Positions 43,994 through 51,992 of a stretch of DNA of 64,000 nucleotides are shown here, piece after piece. Numbering within the stretch: the stretch's first letter is position 1; each line of letters opens with the position of its first letter. Position numbers and translations under genes: made by a program. Under the pieces are notes generated by a model. It did not search any database and was not told the origin of the DNA. It saw nothing but the letters and a program-made list of their open reading frames with translations. The stretch is taken from contig UQGS01000006.1 of the NCBI GenBank assembly GCA_900540685.1, forward strand, positions 1-64,000, in the 5' to 3' direction. The stretch is from an uncultured Catenibacterium sp. (GTDB taxonomy: Bacteria; Bacillota_I; Bacilli_A; Erysipelotrichales; Coprobacillaceae).

Positions 43994-44730
43994 AATGTCA
44001 CTGTCACTCCTTTCAAGAATAGTAGTAACACACACATAATACCAAATGTAAGTTTAGATAACTTATAATCATATTGTTGTGATTGTAATGGCATGACACC
44101 TTTAAAACCTCTTAACATCATAGATTGATATACATTCATGGCACGATCAATAGAACGAAGCATCATTGAACCAACTAATGTTCCCCATGTCTTTATAGAA
44201 ATACCTTTCTGTCCTGGTGCACGTAAGCTATAGGCAAGCAAAGTTTTATCTGTTTCTTTAAAGAAAAGAATGAGATATCTTTGTATTAACATGATGACGA
44301 CAATAAGAGATTGAGGCACTCTTAGTTTAGATAAGCCCATACAGAGTTCCTCCATGGATGTTGTGGTCATCAGTATATAAGAGAATAATAGGGCAAATAT
44401 TCCTTTTAATGCGAGCACAATAAAACAAGTCATTCCATATCCTTTAAAGAATAAGAAAGGTGTTCCCATAAAGAGTAGTAAAGCCACTAATGGTTTGAGT
44501 TCTCCTAAACAATAAAAAAGATTGATTTCTCCTAATAATGAAAATAAAAGTAATGGTAAAAACATGACTAAGATATAGAAATCATGAATAGAATAAGAAG
44601 CAGTGATTATCAAATAAAATAATACAATCAAAATCTTATAAGTGGGATGAATGGCAGAAAGAATGGTTGTACGCTTAGAAAGTGCATCAATTTGATGCAC
44701 TCTCTTAATGGCTTTCTGTATGTTTTTCAT
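43990..44730 (-). CDS. nikQ: ECF transporter T component (CbiQ/NikQ)
   Basis: The 246-residue membrane protein with about five helices has the coupling helices typical of CbiQ (SLRAPGQKGISIKTWGTLVGSMMLRSIDRAMNVYQSMMLRGF; the key parts are SLRAPGQ and SMMLRGF). It connects the ATPase to the substrate component. It overlaps the NikM gene by 26 bp and the ATPase gene by 4 bp. Confidence 0.9.
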   Translation of the reverse strand: MKNIQKAIKRVHQIDALSKRTTILSAIHPTYKILIVLFYLIITASYSIHDFYILVMFLPLLLFSLLGEINLFYCLGELKPLVALLLFMGTPFLFFKGYGMTCFIVLALKGIFALLFSYILMTTTSMEELCMGLSKLRVPQSLIVVIMLIQRYLILFFKETDKTLLAYSLRAPGQKGISIKTWGTLVGSMMLRSIDRAMNVYQSMMLRGFKGVMPLQSQQYDYKLSKLTFGIMCVLLLFLKGVTVTL

Positions 44731-45691
44731 GATAACGATGAATGAGCATATAGAGTCCTATCACAATTAAGACTCCTACAATTCCTGCAAACATCCCACC
44801 TAAGATTGATTCGTGTCCTGCAATATTATAGTCAGGTAATAATGCAGTGAGTTCCTGAACACGCGAAGATAATGAATAAAGAGCTCCTTTATGTTGTAGT
44901 TCTGTAGAACCAGTTAATTGTAAAATAGACCATTCTAATCCATCAGGAAAAGCACTTGCGAAGATTGATAAGATACCAGCAACTGCGACTGATAGACCAC
45001 CAAATAATGCAAGAAGCTTCTTTTTAGATGTTTTCGCAAGTTTCGTTGTATGTCCCTGCCAGATGAGTTCTGGACGTGCTTCATAAATAAATGATAGAAC
45101 TAAACCTGTAATAATACCTTCTACCGCACCTATTGCCAGATGAATAGGCTGCATGACTCCAATAAATAAGTTCCATGGGAGTGCAGTGATTCCTGATAAT
45201 TCTGTTTCTACAACAACTGAGAAAGCACCTAATTGTAAAGAGATGATAGAACCTAAGATAGAGGCAATCATCAAATTCTTCTTAGAGAGTTTCTTACTGA
45301 TAATTGGCTTAAATATCAACATTGAAGAGATAAAACAGCCATAAAATGCCATATTCCATATATTACATCCTAGTGCAAGTAATCCACCATCCGCAAAAAG
45401 CAGACATTGTATTGCTAGTATTCCTACCATTGTTAAAAAACCTGCATAAGGACCTAGTAGTGCTGTTAACATCAATCCTCCTGTTAAGTGTCCAGATGAA
45501 CCAGTTCCTGGAATAGTAAAGTTGATCATCTGTGCCGCAAAGACAAAGGCACCCATAACACCCATCATTGGGAGTTTCTGTGGATCATTTTCTTCTTCTA
45601 GTTTTTTAATTGAATAAATAGTCATTGCACCTGATGCCAGATACATCGTTGTTGCAACAGCAGGTGAGACTAAGGCGTCAGCCATATGCAT
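44705..45691 (-). CDS. nikM: Nickel/cobalt permease NikM/CbiM with C-terminal PDGLE domain
   Basis: The 328-residue substrate component begins MHMADALVSP; the N-terminal Met-His-Met is the known metal-binding start of CbiM/NikM. Seven-helix S-component features include GTGSSGHLTGGLMLTALLGP and MQPIHLAIGAVEGIITG. A C-terminal part with ASAFPDGLEW is the PDGLE (CbiN-like) domain, here fused. ATG 45691 follows GGAGG and is 1 nt after the larE stop, so it is in one operon with larBCE. Confidence 0.92.
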   Translation of the reverse strand: MHMADALVSPAVATTMYLASGAMTIYSIKKLEEENDPQKLPMMGVMGAFVFAAQMINFTIPGTGSSGHLTGGLMLTALLGPYAGFLTMVGILAIQCLLFADGGLLALGCNIWNMAFYGCFISSMLIFKPIISKKLSKKNLMIASILGSIISLQLGAFSVVVETELSGITALPWNLFIGVMQPIHLAIGAVEGIITGLVLSFIYEARPELIWQGHTTKLAKTSKKKLLALFGGLSVAVAGILSIFASAFPDGLEWSILQLTGSTELQHKGALYSLSSRVQELTALLPDYNIAGHESILGGMFAGIVGVLIVIGLYMLIHRYHEKHTESH

Positions 45692-45692
45692 A

Positions 45693-46493
45693 TTATTTTT
45701 CCTCCAGTTTAATATCCTGACTACCACTTCTAAATCCTTCTAGATCAAGTGTTATATAGTCATATCCTAATTCTTTAATAAATAAGACAATCTCTTGACG
45801 TTTATCCATGCATTTCATAAAAGCATCCTGATCAATTTCTAAACGTACTAAGTCATTATGTATTCTTGCACGTACATTATAAAAACCACATGTATGAAGA
45901 TAATCTTCAATCTTTTCTACTTTACGCATTTCCTCATAGTTAAGTAATGTATTATAAGGAAATCTTGTCGCAAGACATGGTGAAGAAGGCTTATTGGCTG
46001 CTTTTAAGTTATAGGTAGAAGCCAGTTCTCTAATTTCTTTTTTAGTCATATTCGCCTCTAACAATGGACTATGTAGACCTAATTCTTGAATAGCTTTAAT
46101 ACCTGGACGATATTGTTTCAAGTCATCTGCATTTGTACCTTCAAGAATAGTAGAGATACCTAAAGAATGTGCGAGTTCCTTTACCTTGGTAAACATATAC
46201 TTCTTACATAAATAACAGCGATTGACAGGATTATTTTCTATTCCTGCGCCTTCTAATTCATCTACATGAATAACTTTATGAATAGTTCCTATGTCTTCAG
46301 CCATTCTTTTGGCTTCATCTGCTTCCATCACAGGATGTAAAGCTGTTTGAATAGTAATGGCATAAACATGTGTATGGTATTTCTTTGATGCTTCAACTGC
46401 CATTTTTAATAGGAGTGTACTGTCTACTCCACCTGAAAAAGCAATCATGACATCCTCATGGACATACTCATCAATGATGGTTAATAGATTCAT
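45693..46493 (-). CDS. larE: ATP-dependent sacrificial sulfur transferase LarE
   Basis: The 266-residue enzyme donates the sulfur of its own cysteine to the nickel-pincer nucleotide precursor. The PP-loop AFSGGVDSTLL binds ATP, and the sacrificial Cys lies in PSSPCLATRFPY. NRCYLCKKYMF is also typical. ATG 46493 follows AAAGGAG. It overlaps the end of larC by 23 bp. With larB and larC the set for the cofactor of lactate racemase is complete. Confidence 0.93.
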   Translation of the reverse strand: MNLLTIIDEYVHEDVMIAFSGGVDSTLLLKMAVEASKKYHTHVYAITIQTALHPVMEADEAKRMAEDIGTIHKVIHVDELEGAGIENNPVNRCYLCKKYMFTKVKELAHSLGISTILEGTNADDLKQYRPGIKAIQELGLHSPLLEANMTKKEIRELASTYNLKAANKPSSPCLATRFPYNTLLNYEEMRKVEKIEDYLHTCGFYNVRARIHNDLVRLEIDQDAFMKCMDKRQEIVLFIKELGYDYITLDLEGFRSGSQDIKLEEK

Positions 46494-46935
46494 AATAGCT
46501 CCTTTCCAACAATTGATAAACATCAATAATAGATAAATTATGCTTTTCACTGAGTAACTTCGCACTTTCATATTCAGGATAAGCTCTTTTATTTCCTTCT
46601 ATATCAACTACCTTAAATACTGCATCACCTAAAGGTGTAGAAATAGTCTCAAAGGTTCTTTCAAGAACTGTACGTTCCATGTAAGTACGTCTAATACCAA
46701 TCGTGCTTGTTTCTTTAAAGATGATTGTCTCTAATTCTTTTCTTTGACTTTCATCACATAATACATTGAGTAAGTAAGCAGGTCTGTTCTTTTTCATCAT
46801 TACAGGAATATAATGAACATCTTTTGCACCATGAGACATTAATAATTCCATGACATGACCTAATACTTCTCCTGTGCTATCATCAATATTTGTTTCTAGT
46901 TTACATACTTTATCAGTGCCTGGGATCTGTTTCAA
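46471..46935 (-). CDS. larC: LarC, C-terminal part (larC2), reached by frameshift
   Basis: This frame encodes the C-terminal half of the nickel insertase: KLETNIDDSTGEVLGHVMELL, IPVMMKKNRPAYLLNVLC and STIGIRRTYMERTVLER are family motifs. It lies +1 relative to larC1 and overlaps its end by 23 bp. The only early start codon is TTG without a ribosome site. So it is probably translated as the second half of a fused LarC of about 411 residues. In Lactobacillus plantarum LarC is likewise made by programmed frameshifting. Confidence 0.88.
   Translation of the reverse strand: MKQIPGTDKVCKLETNIDDSTGEVLGHVMELLMSHGAKDVHYIPVMMKKNRPAYLLNVLCDESQRKELETIIFKETSTIGIRRTYMERTVLERTFETISTPLGDAVFKVVDIEGNKRAYPEYESAKLLSEKHNLSIIDVYQLLERSYYESINHH
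46913..46927 (-). other. Probable programmed +1 frameshift site in larC
   Basis: The end of larC1 reads GAT CCC AGG CAC TGA. If the proline tRNA on CCC slips forward one base to CCA, reading continues GGC ACT GAT AAA into larC2, giving the junction LIETDPGTDKVCKLETN, which matches the usual spacing between the halves of LarC. A slow AGG codon and a stop two codons later are typical helpers of +1 slippage. Confidence 0.7.
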
Positions 46936-47707
46936 TCAACATAGCACGAAGTAAGCTTGGTCTTTCATAAGCACGCTTACCTGCTCCTACACCAGTCTTT
47001 TTAATTGTGAAGGTAGAAGGAAGTGTATGAGATGTCACAATAGAGGCGGCAATAGCAGCACCTGTAGGAGTGACTAATTCACCTTTAATCATATCAATAT
47101 GAATAGGTAAATGATGACTTGATACAATATTGTTTACTGCAGGCACTGGAATAGGTAAAGTACCATGAGCACAATGTACAGTTCCTGTTCCTTCATAAAT
47201 AACAGGAATATAGACTTCATCAATACCTAAATCATCAAAACATACCGCTGCAGAAATAATATCTACAATAGAATCTACAGCACCTACTTCATGAAAGTGT
47301 ACTTCATCTATAGTTGTACCATGGGCTTTAGCTTCTGCTTCACCTAGAATAGTGAAGATCTTTTTAGCCAATTCTTTCGCATGATCTGTCATTTTTGCAT
47401 GATCAATGATATGTAAAATATCATGAAGATGACGATGTTCATGATGATGGTGATGTGCATGATGTGTATGTTCACCATATAAATAGTCCATATCATGATC
47501 ATGATTATCATGTTCTAGAATGACATTAAAGTCACAGACATCAAGTCCTGATTTATTGACTCTTGTGATTTCAGTTTTAAAACCAGTCAAAGGTAATGAT
47601 GAAAGAACTTCTTCTAATACTTCTTTTGAAGCCCCTAAGTCAAGTAAGCTTGCGACAAACATATCTCCACTTATTCCAGAATAACATTCTAAATATAATT
47701 GATTCAT
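46913..47707 (-). CDS. larC: LarC, N-terminal part (larC1): nickel-pincer cofactor insertase
   Basis: The first half of LarC (DUF111), which puts nickel into the pincer nucleotide in a CTP-dependent step. The start LYLECYSGISGDMFVASLLDLGA, the HFHEVGAVDSIVDI motif and the end ALPIPVPAV-like region fit. A His-rich loop (residues about 65-100, with HHAHHHHHEHRH) probably stores or delivers nickel. The frame stops at 264 residues, short of the family's 400 or so, unless a +1 frameshift joins it to 46471-46935. It overlaps larB by ATGA. Confidence 0.9.
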   Translation of the reverse strand: MNQLYLECYSGISGDMFVASLLDLGASKEVLEEVLSSLPLTGFKTEITRVNKSGLDVCDFNVILEHDNHDHDMDYLYGEHTHHAHHHHHEHRHLHDILHIIDHAKMTDHAKELAKKIFTILGEAEAKAHGTTIDEVHFHEVGAVDSIVDIISAAVCFDDLGIDEVYIPVIYEGTGTVHCAHGTLPIPVPAVNNIVSSHHLPIHIDMIKGELVTPTGAAIAASIVTSHTLPSTFTIKKTGVGAGKRAYERPSLLRAMLIETDPRH

Positions 47708-48447
47708 TTTGATTCCCCCGTTCTATTAATCTGAGTTGCAATATAACCTGCACCATAACCATTATCAATATTCACTACCGCAATACCATTGGCACAGGAA
47801 TTAATCATTGTAAGTAAGGCACTGACGCCATGGAAGCTTGCACCATAACCAACTGATGTTGGCACCGCAATAACAGGACAGTCTACTAAACCTCCTATCA
47901 CACTTGCAAGGGCACCTTCCATACCAGCCACTGCAATAATACAACGTGCTGATTGCAAGATATCTAGTTTAGATAATAAGCGATGTATACCACTCACACC
48001 TACATCATATAGACGTTCTACATGACTCCCAAAGAATTCAGCTGTCTGTGCGGCTTCTTCAGCTACATTGAGATCTGCCGTACCAGCGCTGCATACAACA
48101 ATCTTTCCTTTATGTTCCTTTTCTTTTTCTATCTTAATAATATGTGATAATGGATCATATTCAAGTTCAGGAAATTCATTCTTTAAGAGTTCATATTGAT
48201 GCATTGAGGCTCTTGTCCCAAATACTTCTCCCTGCATATCATATAGTTTTCTTACAATACCAACCAAGTGATCATCTGCTTTTCCCTGGCAATAAATCAC
48301 TTCTTGAAATCCTGAACGTATTTCTCTATTAGTATCTAATTTTGCATAGCCTAATTCTTCAAAGGCTGATTTCTTAAAGAACTGTTCTGCTTCTTCTACA
48401 GAGAGTTCTCCTATTTTTACTTTTTCTAGTATTTCCTTTGTTTCCAT
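47704..48447 (-). CDS. larB: Pyridinium-3,5-biscarboxylic acid mononucleotide synthase LarB
   Basis: The 247-residue PurE-like enzyme carboxylates and hydrolyses nicotinic acid adenine dinucleotide, the first step of the nickel-pincer cofactor. The PurE-like core is VVCSAGTADLNVAEEAA, RCIIAVAGMEGALASVIGGLV and PVIAVPTSVGYGASFHGVSA. First gene of larB-larC-larE-nikM-nikQ-nikO. GGTGATGATTT precedes the ATG. No LarA racemase gene is present in the window. Confidence 0.93.
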   Translation of the reverse strand: METKEILEKVKIGELSVEEAEQFFKKSAFEELGYAKLDTNREIRSGFQEVIYCQGKADDHLVGIVRKLYDMQGEVFGTRASMHQYELLKNEFPELEYDPLSHIIKIEKEKEHKGKIVVCSAGTADLNVAEEAAQTAEFFGSHVERLYDVGVSGIHRLLSKLDILQSARCIIAVAGMEGALASVIGGLVDCPVIAVPTSVGYGASFHGVSALLTMINSCANGIAVVNIDNGYGAGYIATQINRTGESK

Positions 48448-48466
48448 AAATCATCACCATCTTAAG

Positions 48467-48495
48467 ATTAACATTAAACCTTGGTTTAGTGTCAA
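48467..48495 (-). promoter_or_regulatory. Promoter and palindromic operator of the lar-nik operon
   Basis: On the minus strand TTGACA (48490-48495), 17 nt and GTTAAT (48467-48472). The spacer is filled by an interrupted palindrome (48471-48492) with arms ACA-TAAACC and GGTTTA-TGT, which would let a dimeric repressor block the promoter. Confidence 0.65.
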
Positions 48496-48520
48496 ATGTT
48501 TTGTATATTCATTATACAAT

Positions 48521-48556
48521 GAGAAAAAAATAGTTCACAAGAACTTGCGAACTATT
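48521..48556 (-). terminator. Terminator after the small DUF7662-like gene
   Basis: On the minus strand AAATAGTTC/GAACTATTT with a 12-nt loop is followed by TTTTCTC. Confidence 0.75.
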
Positions 48557-48561
48557 TATTC

Positions 48562-48753
48562 TTAATAAAGGATGCCTTCTTTCATCGATATCTTTTCTAC
48601 TTTATATTCATATTCAAGAAGTTCTTTCTTATATTTCAAGAATGAATGATCTAATAGTACTCCTGCGATAGAATTGATTTCTTCAAATCTAAGTATAAGC
48701 TGTTCTTTTCCACAACTTTCTATATATTCCCAAAGCTTATTATATTTAATCAT
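48562..48753 (-). CDS. Small DUF7662-like protein
   Basis: The 63-residue product has the pattern KYNKLWEYI at the start, an ILRFEEINSIAG core and HSFLKYKKELLEYEYKVEKISM, which I recognise as the small domain annotated DUF7662 in Bacillota. Function unknown; it often lies near regulators. It overlaps the XRE gene end by 8 bp and has GAGG at a good distance, which supports translation. A terminator follows. Confidence 0.65.
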   Translation of the reverse strand: MIKYNKLWEYIESCGKEQLILRFEEINSIAGVLLDHSFLKYKKELLEYEYKVEKISMKEGILY

Positions 48754-49705
48754 CTTTATTCCTCATAATCATTTTCACAATACCAAGTACTGCAGCATAT
48801 AATACGCCAGCCACTGGCCATATGATCCATGTCATTTTCCAATTATTTGTCCAGAAACTCCATCCTAGATATATTACAACTACTAAACACCAATAAGCAC
48901 CTGAAAAATCATCTGTTTTCTTCTTTAAATGTTTCTCTTCTTTTGTGTATTCACCTTCCTGCAAGAGAGTATCATAGCTAGACTTGATCATGCCTGCACG
49001 AATAAGAATATTGACACCAATAGAAACAATAATAAGCAATAGACCTACAGATAGACCACATATACTATCATCTGCTTCCATTACACCTGCCATAATAGCA
49101 GGAATAACAGAAAGAATACAAAGTACAACACCTATCGCAATATTTCTTATAAAAGCAGGTTCATACTTGTCTCTTCTTTCATGTACCATACCAGATACAC
49201 CATATTCTGTTTCAAAGCTTTCTTTTTCTAGATGCTGCATATGAGATTCACGCAATCCATAATTCACAAATAGATAGACAGCTATTGCGACCAGTACAAG
49301 AAGAAACACTAAACTAAAGCCTATGAGCGTATGATCTTCTGTCATTGTACCTAATACTATAAGAGGTACAGGGCTTAATATACATAGACTTGTCGCATTG
49401 GCCACTATTCTTGAACCTTTACTTTTCATATCAAGATATTGATTGGCTTCTTCCATACTTACCTTGATTGTATTAGTTTCAACATATTCATTAAGTGGTG
49501 CTTCTTCTATTTCATCCTTCAATAAGTAGTCTGTAGTGACACCAAATAGTTCAGACATCTGAAGTATTCTTTGCAGGTCTGGTATAGATCCTGCACTCTC
49601 CCATTTAGAAACAGCCTGTCTTGATACACCTAACTTATTAGCGAGTTCTTCCTGTGACCAGCCATTCTTTTTTCTTTCTTCTATAATCTTATCAGCAAGA
49701 ATCAT
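48746..49705 (-). CDS. XRE-family regulator with C-terminal membrane domain
   Basis: The 319-residue product begins with a helix-turn-helix (ADKIIEERKKNGWSQEELANKLGVSRQAVSKWESAG) and carries about six hydrophobic helices after residue 100, so it is a membrane-tethered DNA-binding protein. ATG 49705 follows AAGGAGG at 8 nt. Such proteins occur widely in Bacillota and often regulate their own operon. The promoter region has TTGGTA repeats. It forms an operon with the small DUF7662-like gene. Confidence 0.85.
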   Translation of the reverse strand: MILADKIIEERKKNGWSQEELANKLGVSRQAVSKWESAGSIPDLQRILQMSELFGVTTDYLLKDEIEEAPLNEYVETNTIKVSMEEANQYLDMKSKGSRIVANATSLCILSPVPLIVLGTMTEDHTLIGFSLVFLLVLVAIAVYLFVNYGLRESHMQHLEKESFETEYGVSGMVHERRDKYEPAFIRNIAIGVVLCILSVIPAIMAGVMEADDSICGLSVGLLLIIVSIGVNILIRAGMIKSSYDTLLQEGEYTKEEKHLKKKTDDFSGAYWCLVVVIYLGWSFWTNNWKMTWIIWPVAGVLYAAVLGIVKMIMRNKDD

Positions 49706-49714
49706 ATTCATCTC

Positions 49715-49800
49715 CTCCTTACATACCAAATATACCAATGATGGTAGTTTCCATCTACCAATTCAGGCTGAAAATATGTCAACTGGTGGTTGCAGGAGTT
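49715..49800 (-). promoter_or_regulatory. Promoter region of the XRE-membrane gene with GGTA repeats
   Basis: On the minus strand a TTGACA stands about 70 nt before the start. Downstream are three copies of TTGGTA or TTTGGTA and the inverted repeat GGTAG-ATGGAAA-CTACC, likely autoregulatory sites. Confidence 0.45.
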
Positions 49801-49807
49801 TATTTTC

Positions 49808-50128
49808 CTATAAACTACAACATAATATGAGACCAATTGCACCTAACACAATAAATAGAAGCCCAATACCTGCTGATTTCTTTCTTTTATTCATAAGTAT
49901 CTTTTGATGATCATCTATATCTTTAATTGGATATTTTCTTCTTCCAAGTAAATATAATAATAACCCACTTGAGTTATTTCCATTGGTTGCAAGTAGTCCC
50001 CATAGTCTAGGATGTTTAAGTCCTCTTGATGAGGCATCTAATATAGTTAACTTATAGATTTGATATGTTGTTTCAATAGCACCTACAAGAGTAACTGCCA
50101 TACATATCACAAATAATACATTACTCAT
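49808..50128 (-). CDS. Small two-helix membrane protein of unknown function
   Basis: The 106-residue product has a hydrophobic helix at the start (VLFVICMAVTLVGAIE) and one at the end (GIGLLFIVLGAIGLILCC). Between them is a charged loop with RGLKHPRLWGLLATNGNNSSGLLLYLLGRR. I do not recognise a family. It lies 10 nt after the small XRE gene, with TAAGGAGAA as ribosome site, so it probably shares that operon and may be its partner or target. Confidence 0.65.
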   Translation of the reverse strand: MSNVLFVICMAVTLVGAIETTYQIYKLTILDASSRGLKHPRLWGLLATNGNNSSGLLLYLLGRRKYPIKDIDDHQKILMNKRKKSAGIGLLFIVLGAIGLILCCSL

Positions 50129-50138
50129 ATAATTCTCC

Positions 50139-50546
50139 TTATATACGTTTAATAATTTGATACAACAATAGTGACGAACTTACTACAGCTAAGCAGAATA
50201 CAACAACTAGATAATACTTACTATCTGGCAAGAACATACCTAATGTAATTAATAGAATCATAACAAATATATTAAATAATATTGCGCCTATCAGTTGTTT
50301 ACTGCTTCTTACTATGTTTGTGCTTTCTTCTAGATGTTCAATCATTCTCTCATCTCCTTTAATGAGCTCATCAAGACTTACTGAATATAGATTACTTAAT
50401 TCTATGATATTGATAATATCAGGATAAGACTTCTCATTTTCCCAATTAGAGATTGTCTGTCTTGAAACATTTAATTTTTCTGAAACCATTTCTTGTGTAA
50501 GATGAGATTTCATACGTGCTTCTTTTAATTGTTTGCCTATTTCCAT
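50139..50546 (-). CDS. XRE-family regulator with two membrane helices
   Basis: The 135-residue product has an N-terminal HTH (IGKQLKEARMKSHLTQEMVSEKLNVSRQTISNWENEKSYPD; the core is SRQTISNWENE) and two C-terminal helices (IGAILFNIFVMILLITLGMF and YYLVVVFCLAVVSSSLLLY). Thus it is another membrane-tethered regulator, next to a larger one. ATG 50546 is used; a GTG at 50552 is closer to AAGGAAG. A perfect palindrome lies in its promoter region. Confidence 0.82.
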   Translation of the reverse strand: MEIGKQLKEARMKSHLTQEMVSEKLNVSRQTISNWENEKSYPDIINIIELSNLYSVSLDELIKGDERMIEHLEESTNIVRSSKQLIGAILFNIFVMILLITLGMFLPDSKYYLVVVFCLAVVSSSLLLYQIIKRI

Positions 50547-50599
50547 ATCCACACACTTCCTTTCCTGATTATCTTGTCATATAAGTAGTTTAGTGTCTA

Positions 50600-50613
50600 T
50601 CAAATATATTTGA
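50600..50613. promoter_or_regulatory. Perfect 14-bp palindrome upstream of the small XRE gene
   Basis: TCAAATATATTTGA (50600-50613) is exactly palindromic, is 54 bp upstream of the start codon and is embedded in the wider TGTCAA...TTGATAGACA. It overlaps a TTGATA -35 on the minus strand and is a probable operator. Confidence 0.55.
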
Positions 50614-50640
50614 CATAGGGATTTATATTGATGAACACGC

Positions 50641-50668
50641 AAAAAAAGACAACCACTAGGTTGTCTTT
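50641..50668 (-). terminator. Terminator of the PTS/SIS operon
   Basis: On the minus strand AAAGACAACC/GGTTGTCTTT with a 4-nt loop is followed by TTTTGCG. It ends the operon that starts at EIIA. Confidence 0.85.
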
Positions 50669-50698
50669 CAGTGCGAGATCTTCTTCTCAATCATCCCA

Positions 50699-51334
50699 TT
50701 AATTTTGAGAATGTATTAGAGATTCATATACAGTTCCTTTACTGTCTTCTAAGGCTTTATTCTTATATTCCTTGCTTTTTGACTCATTACCCATATTTTT
50801 GTAGATAACTGATAATAAGAATTCGAGATAGGGAGTATCTTCATTGTTCTTAGTAAATTCATCATCTTCTAGATCAGATTTCAATTCTTCATAATACTTA
50901 ATTCCACCACTAATTAAAGTATCATTAACCATATCCATCTGTCTATATAGGGCATGATCATTTGTTGTGCTAACCATTTCCAACAAACGATCAATCATAG
51001 ATGCATTCTTCTTATCTACATATCTATAGAATACTGATTTTGCGAGAGCAGACTTCTGCTTAGAATTCATAGGAACATGATCTATTATATTGTTTACTTG
51101 AGAATCTATTTGTTTATCATCATTTAGTTTTAGATAAGCATTTAAAAGTAAATATTCCCTATTAAACGGAGGAATACATATCTTAGCTTGTTTAGTTGCC
51201 ATTAAGTCTTCTATTGCCTTAATATCATTGTTTTGGAGTAATGTAAGATAATTTTTTAGGAGTTTCTTTCTGACGATTACAGGAATAGTTCCAATAACCG
51301 CAATCACAATAACAGCAACAAACATAGCATTCAT
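50699..51334 (-). CDS. Membrane-anchored helical-repeat protein of unknown function
   Basis: The 211-residue product has one N-terminal membrane helix (MFVAVIVIAVIGTIPVIV) and then only helices with a TPR-like spacing (LLKNYLTLLQNNDIKAIEDL, FNREYLLLNAYLKLNDDK, LEFLLSVIYKNMGNESKSKEY). I do not recognise a family. It starts 4 nt after the HAD gene, so it is the last gene of the PTS/SIS operon. It may be a scaffold, but no function should be assumed. ATG 51334 has AGGGG at 9 nt. Confidence 0.75.
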   Translation of the reverse strand: MNAMFVAVIVIAVIGTIPVIVRKKLLKNYLTLLQNNDIKAIEDLMATKQAKICIPPFNREYLLLNAYLKLNDDKQIDSQVNNIIDHVPMNSKQKSALAKSVFYRYVDKKNASMIDRLLEMVSTTNDHALYRQMDMVNDTLISGGIKYYEELKSDLEDDEFTKNNEDTPYLEFLLSVIYKNMGNESKSKEYKNKALEDSKGTVYESLIHSQN

Positions 51335-51338
51335 ACTT

Positions 51339-51992
51339 TTATGCCCCTTTCTCAATCAACTTTATAATATCATTTAATTCATTAATAATTATATCTGCCT
51401 GGCTCTGATCTAAGCCAAACTTATCATCTTTTAAAGCCAATACTTTAATACCAGCTCTATTTGCAGCTAATATTCCTTTAGATGAATCCTCAATAATAAT
51501 AGCTTCATCTTTATTTACATTTAATTCTTTAATTGTATGTAAATATATTTCTGGATTGGGTTTACTTTCTTTGAATTGTTCACCACTTACTATAAGTGAG
51601 AAATACTTTCTTAAACCAGCCTGATCCAATGCATTATTAATACTATATAAACTAGAAGAGGACGCTAACGCTATTTTACAATGTTTACTTAAGTGTTCTA
51701 AAACGGAATAGATCTGAGGTCTAACGACCGCTTTATAATCACATTCAAATGAACGAAAATATTCTTGAAGAATATTTTTAAATGTAATGAAATCTGTTTT
51801 GTTGTTCCACATTGTATATGCTTGTTCATAATATAATTTACTATCAATACCTATGAGAGGAATACAATCACTTACTTGTATTTCTATATCATGCTGTTTA
51901 AAAAATCGTATCAAATCATTTATATACATGGTTTCACTATCAAAGATCACACCATCCATATCAAAAATAACTGTTTTAATCGTCTCCATCAT
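51339..51992 (-). CDS. HAD-superfamily hydrolase, beta-phosphoglucomutase/phosphatase type
   Basis: The 217-residue product has motif I VIFDMDGVIFDSE, the helical cap, motif II ALASSSSLYS, the lysine in KESKPNPEIYLH and motif IV IIEDSSKGILAANRAG. This is the PGMB/sugar-phosphatase group. In this operon it may act on the glucose 6-phosphate or on a dead-end sugar phosphate from the deglycases, but this is a guess. It overlaps the SIS gene by 17 bp. Confidence 0.85.
   Translation of the reverse strand: MMETIKTVIFDMDGVIFDSETMYINDLIRFFKQHDIEIQVSDCIPLIGIDSKLYYEQAYTMWNNKTDFITFKNILQEYFRSFECDYKAVVRPQIYSVLEHLSKHCKIALASSSSLYSINNALDQAGLRKYFSLIVSGEQFKESKPNPEIYLHTIKELNVNKDEAIIIEDSSKGILAANRAGIKVLALKDDKFGLDQSQADIIINELNDIIKLIEKGA

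Noticed and set aside
46471..46935. Independent larC2 gene
   Set aside because: Its only early start is TTG without a ribosome site, and the protein begins in the middle of the family domain; a frameshift fusion explains it better.
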